Shown here piece by piece: positions 16,123-24,902 of a stretch of 64,000 bases of DNA. Each line of letters starts with the position of its first letter. The first letter of the stretch is position 1. The notes below the pieces were generated by a model. The model ran no database searches, was not told where the DNA came from, and saw nothing but the letters and a program-made list of their open reading frames with translations. The translations under genes and the position numbers were made by a program. This DNA comes from Oscillospiraceae bacterium (GTDB lineage Bacteria > Bacillota > Clostridia > Oscillospirales > Acutalibacteraceae): contig SVPR01000008.1 in assembly GCA_015065785.1 (NCBI GenBank), forward strand, positions 1-64,000, written 5' to 3'.

Positions 16123-16126
16123 GAAA

Positions 16127-17605
16127 ATGGCTAACGATAACGAGTTTTCATTCGGCAATATAGGTAATAACAACTCAGAAAGAGATTATAATACAGATTA
16201 CCTTGACCTTTTAAGCGAAACAGAGGTAGAAGCGCAAGACGAGGCTGATAGCTCCCGTGAAATTTACAGCGACTCTTCAAAGGCTCAAAATATCAGGTCT
16301 TTTGTTAATAATCCTTATGTTGAGGATGTTTATTCAAATTCAGAAGATGAGCCTGATGATGTTTTTACAATAACAGAAGAGCCAAAAGAATACGAGGATA
16401 TTTACAGTAATAGTGATATTTCTTTGTCAAAGCTCAGAGCCTCAAGAAGAGCAGAACAGGAATATGAAGATATTCCGATTACTCAAAGAACAGCGAGAAC
16501 TGCTCCTACAGCTATAAGAAATCCCAGAATGGATTTAGACGAGGACGAGGTTTCAGATTATGAAATGCGTCGTGGTAAGCTTGTGGGCGAAAAGAAAAAG
16601 AAGAAAAGAAAAACACCAAAAATTTTGGTTGTATTAGCAATTTTTCTTGCAGTAGTTGTGGCTTTTGGCGGAGTTTTATTAAGTGCCGCAAGTGGTGTTG
16701 TTGACAACTTCACAAAAGGTGAAGAAATTGAACATATCTCTGATGTTTCTTCACTCGCAAGCAGTAGCGATGTTACAAATATTCTCTTTATTGGTGCTGA
16801 TAAAGAACGCGGTGGTGCTTCAAGAAGTGACAGTATAATGATTGTTTCTGTCAATAAAAGTGCAGGTAAAGTAATTGTTACTTCAATTCTTCGTGACACT
16901 CATGTGGATATCCCCGGTGAATGTGAAGCAAAAATCAACTCAGCTTATGCCTGGGGTGGTGCTAATTTACTTATTCAGACAATTGAACAGAATTTCAATA
17001 TTAAAATTGATGGCTACGCAGTTGTGAACTTTAATATGTTCACCGAGCTTGTTGACGGCTTAGGTGGTATTGATATTGAGGTTACAGAAAACGAAGCCGA
17101 TTACATCAATAACCGCCATAACTATAAAGGCGAGAAAAAGCCGGATGAATTCCAGAGCGGTGAAAGTGTTCATCTTAACGGCTATCAGGCTTTGTGGTAT
17201 GCTCGTATCAGAAAGCTTGACTCTGACTTTATGAGAACCTACCGTCAAAGAAAGGTTATTGCAGCTATTGCAGAAAATGTTAAGACAGAGCTTGTTACAG
17301 GCAATGTTTTTGGTCTTATTTCAACTGCAAAGGATGTGGCACCAAATATTGAAACCTCTTTGAGTAAATCAGAGTTTACAAGTCTTATTTTAAGTATGGT
17401 TTCCTGTGTTTCAAAGTCAGGCTTAGAAATGGACAAGCTTTTAGTCTCTCAGCAATTACCGTTTGAAGATACCTGGTGGTATGAGTCTAAGTGGGACGGC
17501 TCTTCAATTGCGATAGATTTAAGCGAAAACAGAGAAATGCTCTACAACTCAATTTACGAGCCTGTTATTGAAGAAGAAACCGAAGAAGCTACAACAAATG
17601 AATAA
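16127..17605 (+). CDS. LytR-CpsA-Psr (LCP) family cell-wall glycopolymer ligase
   Basis: This 492-residue membrane-anchored protein has a long acidic cytoplasmic N-terminus (about 1-155), a lysine-rich stop sequence, one membrane helix (about 165-187) and an extracellular LCP domain (about 218-390). LCP signatures are NILFIGADKERGGASRSDSIM, SILRDTHVDIPG, KINSAYAWGG, FNMFTELVDGLGGIDIEV and YARIRKLDSDFMRTYRQ, including arginines that bind the pyrophosphate of the lipid carrier. Such enzymes transfer undecaprenyl-linked polymers to peptidoglycan. Its unusually long acidic cytoplasmic region is noteworthy. It is probably in one unit with the TetR gene. Confidence 0.88.
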   Translation: MANDNEFSFGNIGNNNSERDYNTDYLDLLSETEVEAQDEADSSREIYSDSSKAQNIRSFVNNPYVEDVYSNSEDEPDDVFTITEEPKEYEDIYSNSDISLSKLRASRRAEQEYEDIPITQRTARTAPTAIRNPRMDLDEDEVSDYEMRRGKLVGEKKKKKRKTPKILVVLAIFLAVVVAFGGVLLSAASGVVDNFTKGEEIEHISDVSSLASSSDVTNILFIGADKERGGASRSDSIMIVSVNKSAGKVIVTSILRDTHVDIPGECEAKINSAYAWGGANLLIQTIEQNFNIKIDGYAVVNFNMFTELVDGLGGIDIEVTENEADYINNRHNYKGEKKPDEFQSGESVHLNGYQALWYARIRKLDSDFMRTYRQRKVIAAIAENVKTELVTGNVFGLISTAKDVAPNIETSLSKSEFTSLILSMVSCVSKSGLEMDKLLVSQQLPFEDTWWYESKWDGSSIAIDLSENREMLYNSIYEPVIEEETEEATTNE

Positions 17606-17615
17606 ATCCGGAATT

Positions 17616-17650
17616 CCCTTCATATATTTTGTTAGAGAATATATGAAGGG
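17616..17650 (+). promoter_or_regulatory. 13-bp hairpin covering the sipL ribosome binding site
   Basis: The perfect stem CCCTTCATATATT (17616-17628) with AATATATGAAGGG (17638-17650) includes GAAGGG, the only good ribosome binding site for the ATG at 17662. It may be the LCP gene terminator, although the T-run after it is weak. It may equally limit translation of read-through transcripts into sipL. Confidence 0.6.
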
Positions 17651-17661
17651 AGTTTATATTT

Positions 17662-19188
17662 ATGGATATTTCTTTAGAAAACACAGAATATTGCAGTTTA
17701 AAAAGAACTTATGAAGCTACGGTAGAGGAAAGTGTAGAGGCAGAAATCTCTTTACCTGAATATATGCCTGAAATTTTAAGAATAGTAAAATCTCAGGCTA
17801 TACCAAAAATAAATTCTTTTACAACTGTCGGCGAAAGGGTAACCGTTGACGGCACCTGCGAATTAAGAATGATTTATGTGGGTAGTGACAACTGCATTTA
17901 CAGCTTTTCACAAACAAGGAATTTCACTCGCTATTGTGAGAATTCGGCATTTCTTACCGCAGAGGATGTAAAGGTGAAAACCACACTTAATTATGTTAAT
18001 TGCAGGGCTACAAATACAAAAAGAGCCGAAATTAAAGCAGGTGTCGGAATTTTTGTCTGTGCTTTCGGTAAAATAGTTGAAAATATTTTACTCACGGGTA
18101 ACTCTGAGGGTATTGAAGAAAAGCAGATGCAAATTTCTGCAATGTCTTTAGGCTGTAAAAAAAGCAAAATGTTTGCAATGAGTGATACATTTAATTTAGA
18201 AAATGATACCGCCGCATTTTTAATAAGAGCAAACGCAGTTTCAGTTCTGGGTGAAACAAGAAAAATCAGTAATAAAGTAATGCTCAAGGGCGAAACTATT
18301 GTCGAAATAGCTTATGTTCCTAATGAAGATAAAAGTGTAATCCGCACAGCAAGAAGAATTTTACCTATAAATCAGATATTAGAGTTTGACGGTATGGAGG
18401 AGCACTTCACAGGAGATATTACATTAGATGTTACTGCAGTAGATGTAATAATCAAAAATGATTCACAAGGTGAGGGCAGAAGTCTTGATGTTGCAGTTTC
18501 TATAAATGCAGGAATTACTATGTGGGAGCAGAAGGATTTATTCCTGATTACAGATGCTTACGCAATAAACGGCGCTATCGATTTAACATACAAAAAAATG
18601 AAGTTCTACTCTGCGCTTGATGCAATAAGAGATACTTATATTTTTAAAGACAGCATAGATGTTTCTAAAACAGGCGTTGACTGCATTTTAGACGCTTTCT
18701 GCGAAGAGAGTGAGCCGTCACTTTCATTTGGCGATGGCGTAATTGCAGTGTTCGGTTCTTTAAAGGTGACAATGCTTTTAAAGGATACATCGGGCAGTGT
18801 AGTTACAACTGAGAAAATGCTTGACTATCGTTACGAAAGAAAGGCAGAGTGTACCAATCAGCAAACTGATTGTGTTCCAGGTGTTTCAGTTTCATCATTT
18901 GAATGTATTCTCAGGAATAAAGACCAGATTGATGTAAAGGCAGAAATGCAAATCAATTGTTCAGTATTCGGTGAAACAGAAATTGATGTTGTTACTGATA
19001 TTACTGAGGGCGTAATGGAAGAAAAAACAAATAACAGTGCTATTACTGTTTACTTCCCAAAACACGAAGAGGCTCTTTGGAATATTGCTAAAAGATATAA
19101 CACAACTGTTGAGAGCATTGCTTTAGAAAACAATTTAGAGGGGGACACCACAGGCGACATTAAAATGCTTTTTATTCCCTCTGCATAA
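17662..19188 (+). CDS. sipL: SipL-like spore coat/cortex morphogenesis protein
   Basis: This 508-residue protein has repeated SPOCS (DUF3794) modules across about residues 1-440 and a C-terminal LysM domain (about 460-508, EEALWNIAKRYNTTVESIALENNL). The architecture matches SipL, which in Clostridioides binds SpoIVA and helps place the coat around the forespore. Both features are seen in the sequence; function is by family. It starts behind GAAGGGAG, which lies in a hairpin. No sporulation promoter was confidently placed. Its presence with spoIIGA argues that this organism sporulates. Confidence 0.8.
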   Translation: MDISLENTEYCSLKRTYEATVEESVEAEISLPEYMPEILRIVKSQAIPKINSFTTVGERVTVDGTCELRMIYVGSDNCIYSFSQTRNFTRYCENSAFLTAEDVKVKTTLNYVNCRATNTKRAEIKAGVGIFVCAFGKIVENILLTGNSEGIEEKQMQISAMSLGCKKSKMFAMSDTFNLENDTAAFLIRANAVSVLGETRKISNKVMLKGETIVEIAYVPNEDKSVIRTARRILPINQILEFDGMEEHFTGDITLDVTAVDVIIKNDSQGEGRSLDVAVSINAGITMWEQKDLFLITDAYAINGAIDLTYKKMKFYSALDAIRDTYIFKDSIDVSKTGVDCILDAFCEESEPSLSFGDGVIAVFGSLKVTMLLKDTSGSVVTTEKMLDYRYERKAECTNQQTDCVPGVSVSSFECILRNKDQIDVKAEMQINCSVFGETEIDVVTDITEGVMEEKTNNSAITVYFPKHEEALWNIAKRYNTTVESIALENNLEGDTTGDIKMLFIPSA

Positions 19189-19237
19189 TTAACTCTTGAA
19201 TAAACGAGAGTAATGTCATATAATAATAAAAGAACTT

Positions 19238-19275
19238 CCCCCGACCCTTGTCAGTTGAGTTCGGGGGCTTTACTT
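19238..19275 (+). terminator. Probable sipL terminator
   Basis: The stem CCCCCGA (19238-19244) with TCGGGGG (19261-19267) is followed by a T-rich stretch, between sipL and the response regulator. Confidence 0.6.
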
Positions 19276-19296
19276 TTGTTGGCAGGAAGTGAAATA

Positions 19297-19986
19297 ATGG
19301 AGCAAAGAAAAGTTTTAATTGTTGATGACGAGCCTGATATAAGAGAAATTCTGGAGCTTTTATTAACCTCTGATGGTTACAAGGTTTTTTTATCAGCAGA
19401 TGGTGAAAATGCAATAAGGCTTCTTAAAGAAAATCCTTTGATGGATTTAATTATTTTAGATGTTATGATGCCACACGAGGACGGAATAACCGTGCTCAGA
19501 AAAATAAGAGGATTCAGTAAAATTCCTGCATTGTTTTTAACTGCTAAAACGCAGGAAAGTGATAAGGCAGAAGCCTACGCAAGCGGTGGCGATGACTTTT
19601 TAGAAAAGCCTTTTTCACAAAATGAGCTTTTAATGAAGGTTAATTCTTTAATAAGGCGTTACCGTGATTATTCAGGTGGTAATTCTGAAAGTGTCGTAAC
19701 AGATGTAATTACAATTGATGAGAATTTAAAAAGAGCATATAAATCAGGTGCGTTGCTTAATTTAACCGATACTGAATTCGATATGCTTAAATTCTTCTTA
19801 AAAAACAGAGGTAAGCCTGTTGATACAAAAACGCTTTACGAGGCAGTGTGGGATGAAAAATATGTTGCATCTGCGCAGAATACAATAATGGTGCATATAT
19901 TAAATCTTCGCAAAAAAATTGAAGATGACCACACCAATCCTGTATTTTTAAAGACTATCTGGGGAAAGGGGTACCAATTTGACTAA
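19297..19986 (+). CDS. OmpR-family response regulator
   Basis: This protein of 229 residues has a receiver domain (about 5-115; DDEPD acid pair, LIILDVMMP with the phosphoacceptor Asp, LTAKT, and the lysine in FLEKPFS) and a winged-helix DNA-binding domain (about 135-228, ending TIWGKGYQFD). I use the ATG at 19297, preceded by GGCAGGAAGTG. An in-frame ATG at 19213 would run through the upstream terminator hairpin. The kinase gene overlaps its end by 8 nt. The target genes are not evident. Confidence 0.88.
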   Translation: MEQRKVLIVDDEPDIREILELLLTSDGYKVFLSADGENAIRLLKENPLMDLIILDVMMPHEDGITVLRKIRGFSKIPALFLTAKTQESDKAEAYASGGDDFLEKPFSQNELLMKVNSLIRRYRDYSGGNSESVVTDVITIDENLKRAYKSGALLNLTDTEFDMLKFFLKNRGKPVDTKTLYEAVWDEKYVASAQNTIMVHILNLRKKIEDDHTNPVFLKTIWGKGYQFD

Positions 19987-21403
19987 CAGCAAAAAATCAG
20001 TAAATGGCAAAAAATTTGTATCCTTTAAGACCAGAATTGTTTTGTGCATTCTTCTGGCACTTGTTTTAGCGGTGCTTTCTTCAATAATAACATTTGAAAT
20101 TGGCATTTATGTTGTAGATGAATTCTTTTTAAGCGAAGAGGCAGAGGCTGAAAGAGATGTTGAGCTTTACCAGTCATTCGTGGATTTTGTTGAGAAAAAC
20201 GATGTGGCTTCAACCGACACAGAGAAGTTTGATGAATGGATAAGCCAATATGACGATAATGTTTATCTGACCGTTTACAGAGAAGACAGTGTCTTTTTAA
20301 AGGATTTTGAAATAAGCGGTGATGAAACAAATCCACCGGATAAAATACCTGGCGATTCTTCAAATAACGATAATCCGAATAACTCGTTTATAGACAATGC
20401 CTTAGGCGAGGGGAATTTATACAGTAACTACGACAGAACAATTTATTCAGTGAGATTTAAAGATGGTGTCGGTGCAGTTACAATCGGTCACGAGTATTCC
20501 CAGGTTTACACAACTATTGTGCTTTGCATTACAGCAACTGTGTTTTTTGTAGCATTTTTTACTATAACAAGTGCTTTTAATAACCGTTTAAGATTAAGAA
20601 TTATAAATCTTTCAGAGCAGGTGTCACAGGTAAGTGGCGGCGATTTGAATAAACCAATAAATCTTGACGGACGAGATGAAATAACACTTCTTTCTCAGGA
20701 TATTGAAGCTATGAGAAGTACGCTTGTTGATAAAATTCAGAGTGAAAGCAAGGCGTGGAAAGCAAATCAGGAGTTGATTACTTCTATTTCTCACGATATA
20801 AGAAACCCGTTGACTTCACTTGTAGGTTATTCAGATATTCTTCACAACAAGCAATATAATAGTATTGAAGAGTGTGAAAGCTACCTTAACAGATGTCACG
20901 AGAAAATTTACAGACTTAAAGAGCTTACCGAAGAGCTTTTCAGATATTCTCTGGTTTTCGGTGCACCTGAGGTTCAGGTTAATTGTACTGAGGAGGATGC
21001 TGCAATTCTATTAGGACAGTTAATAGGTGAGCCGTTGGCAGAGTTAAAATCAAACGGTTGTGAGGTTGCCTCTACAATTTTAATCAATAATATGACAATC
21101 TCTGTTGACGCATTAGTTTTAAAAAGAGTGTTCGATAATCTTTTTTCTAATATAAATAAATACGGTGACTTGAAAAATCCTGTTATAGCGTCAGTTACAA
21201 AGAACGGTCAATATATAAATGTGAAGCTTATAAACTTCATAAAAGAAATTGACAACCCTGTTGAAAGCTCAAAAATCGGGCTTAAAACTTGTGACAGACT
21301 TTGCAAATCATTAAGCATTGAGTTTTCTTATTCAGAAAAGAAAGATAAATTTACTGCTGAAATGCTTATTCCTATAGTTAAAATAGCAGAAAAGGATATG
21401 TAA
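19979..21403 (+). CDS. Membrane histidine kinase with degenerate ATP lid
   Basis: This 474-residue protein starts at TTG, with AAAGGGG 8 nt upstream, inside the end of the response regulator gene. It has two membrane helices (about 20-42 and 180-200) flanking an extracellular sensor, a HAMP linker (about 205-255) and a HisKA helix with SISHDIRNPLTSL (His near 270). The ATPase domain has an N-box (VFDNLFSNINKYGD). The usual DxGxG motif that should follow is not visible; the matching segment reads ESSKIGLKTC. It may still work with a divergent lid, as in some VanS-like kinases. Confidence 0.8.
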   Translation: MTNSKKSVNGKKFVSFKTRIVLCILLALVLAVLSSIITFEIGIYVVDEFFLSEEAEAERDVELYQSFVDFVEKNDVASTDTEKFDEWISQYDDNVYLTVYREDSVFLKDFEISGDETNPPDKIPGDSSNNDNPNNSFIDNALGEGNLYSNYDRTIYSVRFKDGVGAVTIGHEYSQVYTTIVLCITATVFFVAFFTITSAFNNRLRLRIINLSEQVSQVSGGDLNKPINLDGRDEITLLSQDIEAMRSTLVDKIQSESKAWKANQELITSISHDIRNPLTSLVGYSDILHNKQYNSIEECESYLNRCHEKIYRLKELTEELFRYSLVFGAPEVQVNCTEEDAAILLGQLIGEPLAELKSNGCEVASTILINNMTISVDALVLKRVFDNLFSNINKYGDLKNPVIASVTKNGQYINVKLINFIKEIDNPVESSKIGLKTCDRLCKSLSIEFSYSEKKDKFTAEMLIPIVKIAEKDM

Positions 21404-21433
21404 GATTAAGTTTAATTTGTTTAACATTTTCTA

Positions 21434-21462
21434 TTGCAATTTGTATTAGTTTATGATATTAT
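21434..21462 (+). promoter_or_regulatory. Sigma-A-type promoter for rplS
   Basis: TTGCAA at 21434-21439, a 17-nt spacer and TATTAT at 21457-21462 lie directly before the leader RNA. Confidence 0.7.
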
Positions 21463-21468
21463 ACTAAA

Positions 21469-21582
21469 GTCTATGTGTGCGTTGTTCTCGATAGGGTGCA
21501 ACGGCAGTTAATGGCAACATTAAAGCTGGCGGTCCGCTACTGCTTTGCAGCATGAACGCTTGAAAAAATTCGGAGGTTTAAT
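21469..21582 (+). ncRNA. Probable L19 ribosomal protein leader
   Basis: The 5' untranslated region of rplS is about 115 nt. It contains complementary ends (GCGTT near 21479 with AACGC near 21554) enclosing further GC-rich pairs. Length, position and the closing helix fit the L19 leader known from Firmicutes, in which the protein regulates its own synthesis. A covariance search was not possible here. Confidence 0.6.
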
Positions 21583-21927
21583 ATGGACGCATTAAAACTT
21601 ATTGCACAAGACAGCCTTAAGGCTGAAAAACCAGCTTTTTCTGTTGGTGATACCGTAAAGGTTGATGTTAAAATCCGCGAGGGTGACAGAGAAAGAATCC
21701 AGGTTTTCGAGGGTACTGTAATTGCTATCAATGGTAGCGGTGTTACAGAAACATTCACAGTTCGTCGTGTTTCTTACGGCGTTGGTGTTGAAAGAGTATT
21801 CCCTGTAAACTCACCAAATGTTGCAGATGTTAAGGTTGTTCGCTACGGTAAAGTTCGTAGAGCAAAACTTTATTATCTTCGTGACAGAGTTGGTAAGGCT
21901 TCTAAGGTTAAAGAAAGAATTGGCTAA
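21583..21927 (+). CDS. rplS: 50S ribosomal protein L19
   Basis: This 114-residue protein matches L19 throughout: [20 protein letters not shown], the QVFEGTVIA segment, [18 protein letters not shown] and the C-terminal [21 protein letters not shown]. It binds the 30S-50S interface of the ribosome. GGAGG precedes the ATG. It leads the block of signal peptidases, ylqF, rnhB and yraN, a gene order common in clostridia. Confidence 0.97.
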   Translation: MDALKLIAQDSLKAEKPAFSVGDTVKVDVKIREGDRERIQVFEGTVIAINGSGVTETFTVRRVSYGVGVERVFPVNSPNVADVKVVRYGKVRRAKLYYLRDRVGKASKVKERIG

Positions 21928-21942
21928 TGCCAGACAAAACGC

Positions 21943-21964
21943 GGGGCAGGTGAAAATCTGCCCC
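21943..21964 (+). terminator. Weak hairpin after rplS
   Basis: GGGGCAG (21943-21949) pairs with CTGCCCC (21958-21964). There is no strong T-run, so it may only attenuate. Confidence 0.4.
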
Positions 21965-21973
21965 TCATTGTTT

Positions 21974-22020
21974 AAAGTGACTGTATTAAACCATATCTGG
22001 TTCGAACACACTCACTCTAA
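21974..22020 (-). repeat. 47-nt dispersed repeat, copy A
   Basis: This segment is nearly identical, in inverse orientation, to 49905-49952. A shortened copy is at 37950-37972. It contains GTATTAAACC and GGTTcgAACAC as imperfect arms, so it can form a hairpin. The GGTTCGAAC part resembles a tRNA T-arm, but no cloverleaf is present. Confidence 0.6.
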
Positions 22021-22065
22021 TACTATTATTTAATTTTGAAATATAAAATGAAAGGTGGCAGAATA

Positions 22066-22650
22066 ATGAGTAAAGCAGAAGAAACAACCTTAAATTTTAA
22101 TTATGATGAAGAAGATAATAAAAAGAAAAAAACTAAAAAAGATAAATCAAAAATGAATATCTTCGATATTCTTGAGCCTATTGTTGCGGCTTTACTTGTA
22201 ATTACTGTTATATTTACATTATTTTTCAGAGTAGTTAATGTCAGCGGCCCGTCAATGATGCCGACTCTCAAAGATGGTGACAAAATTATAATTTCAGCAA
22301 GAGGCTATGAGCCAACAGTTGGAGATATTGTTGTTCTTTCAGGTGCTTCAGGCAAAAGAGAAACAATTGTTAAAAGAATTATCGCTTTAGGTGGCGATAA
22401 GGTAGATATAAACTTTACAACAGGTATTGTTACGGTTAATGGTGTTGAAGAGGAATATTCAGAAGAGCTTACACTTCAACAATTTGACATTGCATTCCCG
22501 ATTACTGTTCCTGAGGGTTGTGTGTTTGTGTTGGGTGATAACAGAAGCGACTCACTCGACAGCCGTTCAACAGAAATCGGTTGCATTGATGAACGCTACA
22601 TAGTAGGTAAAGTTATTTTCGGAATTTTCCCATTCGGAAAGGTGGAGTAA
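22066..22650 (+). CDS. lepB: Signal peptidase I
   Basis: This 194-residue type I signal peptidase cleaves signal peptides at the outer membrane face. It has a lysine-rich cytoplasmic N-terminus, one membrane helix (about 36-56), the serine box GPSMMPTLKDGD, the lysine box VKRIIALGGDKVDI and VFVLGDNRSDSLDSR. The catalytic Ser/Lys dyad is therefore intact. I use the ATG at 22066 behind AAAGGTGG rather than the ATG at 22036. A second signal peptidase gene follows after one base. Confidence 0.92.
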   Translation: MSKAEETTLNFNYDEEDNKKKKTKKDKSKMNIFDILEPIVAALLVITVIFTLFFRVVNVSGPSMMPTLKDGDKIIISARGYEPTVGDIVVLSGASGKRETIVKRIIALGGDKVDINFTTGIVTVNGVEEEYSEELTLQQFDIAFPITVPEGCVFVLGDNRSDSLDSRSTEIGCIDERYIVGKVIFGIFPFGKVE

Positions 22651-22651
22651 T

Positions 22652-23329
22652 ATGTCTGAAAACGAAAAGAATGTAGAGGTTGAAGCTACACAAGAAACAG
22701 AAGCAGAAGCTACAGAGCTTGTAACAGAGGTTGATACTTCTGCTGAAGATAAAAAAGATAAGACAGAAGTTAAGATGGATGCAAAAACAAAATTACAGCT
22801 TAATGTTTACGATTTTGTTTCTATAATAATGTCTGCATTTATAATTATTGCTTTCATATTTATTTTCGCTTTTCGCCTTGTAGGTGTTAAAGGTGAATCT
22901 ATGGAAAATACGCTTCATAGCAATGACTGGCTTATTACAGTTCAGAAGTCAGAATATGTTTACGGTGATATAGTTGTTACTACAAAATATAACTATTTTA
23001 ACGAACCGCTTATAAAACGAGTTATTGCAACAGGCGGTCAGACAGTAGATATTGATTACAGTACAGGCACTGTTTTTGTTGACGGTAAAGCATTGGATGA
23101 ACCATACACAAAAGAAGATTTTATGATTGAGAAATTAGATTATATGCAGTTCCCTTATACAGTGCCGGAGGGTTATTTATTCTGTATGGGTGATAACCGT
23201 AATGGTTCAACAGATTCCCGTTCTACACTTATTGGTGCAATAGATGAAAAACATATTATGGGTAAAGCAGTAGTAAGACTTTTACCATTTGGCAATTTTG
23301 ATATTTATGACTATGAACAAGAACAATAG
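22652..23329 (+). CDS. lepB: Signal peptidase I paralogue
   Basis: This 225-residue second type I signal peptidase has a long acidic N-terminus rich in Glu and Thr (about 1-45), one membrane helix (about 55-78), the serine box VKGESMENTLHSND, the lysine box IKRVIATGGQTVDI and FCMGDNRNGSTDSR. The catalytic dyad is present. The start lies one base after lepB, with GGTGGAG overlapping its end. Tandem signal peptidases may divide substrates between them. Its end overlaps the start of the GTPase gene. Confidence 0.88.
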   Translation: MSENEKNVEVEATQETEAEATELVTEVDTSAEDKKDKTEVKMDAKTKLQLNVYDFVSIIMSAFIIIAFIFIFAFRLVGVKGESMENTLHSNDWLITVQKSEYVYGDIVVTTKYNYFNEPLIKRVIATGGQTVDIDYSTGTVFVDGKALDEPYTKEDFMIEKLDYMQFPYTVPEGYLFCMGDNRNGSTDSRSTLIGAIDEKHIMGKAVVRLLPFGNFDIYDYEQEQ

Positions 23330-24248
23330 AAAGAAAAATAATAACAATATTAAAAATAGCGAACAGAATAAAGGAACAGATTCACAAAAGCAAATAGTTC
23401 AATGGTTTCCCGGTCATATGGCAAAAACCCGCAGACTTATTAAAGAGAGCCTGCCTTATGTTGATTTGGTGACTGAAATCGTTGATGCAAGAATTCCTTT
23501 AAGCTCATCTAATCCTGAGCTTTCTGAAATGATAGGCAACAAGCCTCGAATAGTACTTCTTAACAAATGTGATGTAGCAGACGAAAATGCTACAAAGCAA
23601 TGGGTAGAGTATTATAAAAAGAATGGGATATATGCACTTCCTGTGGATTGTCGTTCAGGCAAAGCACTTAATGCCTATTTGCCATTAGTTCGTGAGATTT
23701 TAAAGGATAAAATTCAGAAGAATACAGAAAAAGGAATGGCAGGCAAACCGTTAAGAGTTATGGTTGTTGGCATACCGAATACGGGTAAATCTTCATTCAT
23801 AAATAAAATGGCAGGCAGAAATCGTGCCAAGGTTGCCGACAAGCCCGGTGTTACAAGAAGTAATAGCTGGTTTGCAGTAGGTAATGGCATTGAACTTTTA
23901 GATACACCGGGTGTTTTGTGGCCTAAGTTTGACGACCCAAGGGTTGGCGACAAACTGGCGTTTATAGGCTCTGTAAAGGACGAGATTTTAGATAGCGAAA
24001 CCTTAGCCTTAAAGCTTATAACTGTTTTGAAGAATGACTATTCTGAAAGAATTACCGAACGCTTTAAAATCACCGATTTCGCTGAAAAAGAAGATTACGA
24101 AATCTTAGAGATGATTGGTAGAAAACGCGGTATGTTAATATCGGGTGGCGAGGTAGATACTGAAAGAGCATCTGTAATTTTGTTAGACGAATACAGAGCA
24201 GGAAAATTAGGCAAATTAACACTTGAATATCCAAGGGAATACGAGTAA
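23307..24248 (+). CDS. rbgA: Ribosome biogenesis GTPase YlqF/RbgA
   Basis: This protein of about 313 residues is a circularly permuted GTPase needed for late 50S assembly. The G-motifs occur in the permuted order typical of the family: LNKCD (G4) near the N-terminal third, then GIPNTGKSSFIN (G1) and LLDTPGVLWP (G3). The QWFPGHMAKTRR segment near the start is a strong RbgA signature. The start is at ATG 23307 or 23313. Both lie inside the end of the preceding gene and neither has a strong ribosome binding site, suggesting translational coupling. Confidence 0.9.
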   Translation: MTMNKNNRKKNNNNIKNSEQNKGTDSQKQIVQWFPGHMAKTRRLIKESLPYVDLVTEIVDARIPLSSSNPELSEMIGNKPRIVLLNKCDVADENATKQWVEYYKKNGIYALPVDCRSGKALNAYLPLVREILKDKIQKNTEKGMAGKPLRVMVVGIPNTGKSSFINKMAGRNRAKVADKPGVTRSNSWFAVGNGIELLDTPGVLWPKFDDPRVGDKLAFIGSVKDEILDSETLALKLITVLKNDYSERITERFKITDFAEKEDYEILEMIGRKRGMLISGGEVDTERASVILLDEYRAGKLGKLTLEYPREYE

Positions 24249-24251
24249 AAT

Positions 24252-24282
24252 AAATGACAGGCGGAATTGCCTGTCATTTTTA
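24252..24282 (+). terminator. Terminator-like hairpin between rbgA and rnhB
   Basis: AAATGACAGGC (24252-24262) pairs perfectly with GCCTGTCATTT (24269-24279), followed by Ts. Because rnhB lies only 50 nt further on, this is probably partial termination within the block. Confidence 0.75.
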
Positions 24283-24298
24283 TTTACAGGAGAAATTT

Positions 24299-24901
24299 AT
24301 GTTAGATTATAGTTATGAGCAAATTGCACACGAAAAGGGCTTTAAAGTAGTTTGCGGAATAGATGAAGCAGGTCGTGGGCCTCTTGCAGGGCCGGTATTT
24401 GCAGCGGCAGTAATTTTACCCGAAAATTATTCTCACCCTGTTTTAAACGACTCTAAAAAGCTTTCTGAGAAAAAGCGTGATGAGGTTTACGAGGATATTA
24501 TAAAGGATGCTGTATGCTACAGTGTCGGCATAGCAACAGAACAGGAAATTGATGAAATTAATATTCTGAATGCAACATTTTTAGCAATGAGAAGAGCAGT
24601 TGAGGGCTTAAGCGAAAAGTCTGACTTTGCTTATATTGATGGTAACCAATACCCAAAAACAGGTGTCGTGGAAGAAACAATTGTAAAAGGTGACGGCAAA
24701 TGCATTTCTGTTGCGGCGGCATCTATTATTGCAAAGGTCAGCCGTGACAGATTTATGCTTGAGATTGATAAGGAATACCCTGAATATCAGTTCAGTAAGC
24801 ATAAGGGCTACGGCACAAAGCTTCACTATGAGATGATTGAAAAATATGGCGTTTCAAAGGTACATAGAAGAACATTCTTAAAGAAAATATTGGGCGAGTG
24901 A
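24299..24901 (+). CDS. rnhB: Ribonuclease HII
   Basis: This 200-residue enzyme removes RNA from RNA-DNA hybrids and misincorporated ribonucleotides. It has the GIDEAGRGPLAGPV motif with catalytic Asp-Glu, LNDSKKLSEKKR, YIDGNQ and AAASIIAKVSRD(R), followed by the HKGYGTKLHYEMIEKYG region. I use the ATG at 24299 behind CAGGAG. The in-frame start at 24254 would lie in the terminator hairpin. The yraN gene follows after one base. Confidence 0.94.
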   Translation: MLDYSYEQIAHEKGFKVVCGIDEAGRGPLAGPVFAAAVILPENYSHPVLNDSKKLSEKKRDEVYEDIIKDAVCYSVGIATEQEIDEINILNATFLAMRRAVEGLSEKSDFAYIDGNQYPKTGVVEETIVKGDGKCISVAAASIIAKVSRDRFMLEIDKEYPEYQFSKHKGYGTKLHYEMIEKYGVSKVHRRTFLKKILGE

Positions 24902-24902
24902 A

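Noticed and set aside
21990-22020. Possible tRNA fragment (GGTTCGAAC resembles a T-arm)
   Set aside because: No acceptor stem, anticodon arm or CCA could be folded around it, and the same sequence recurs as part of a dispersed repeat.
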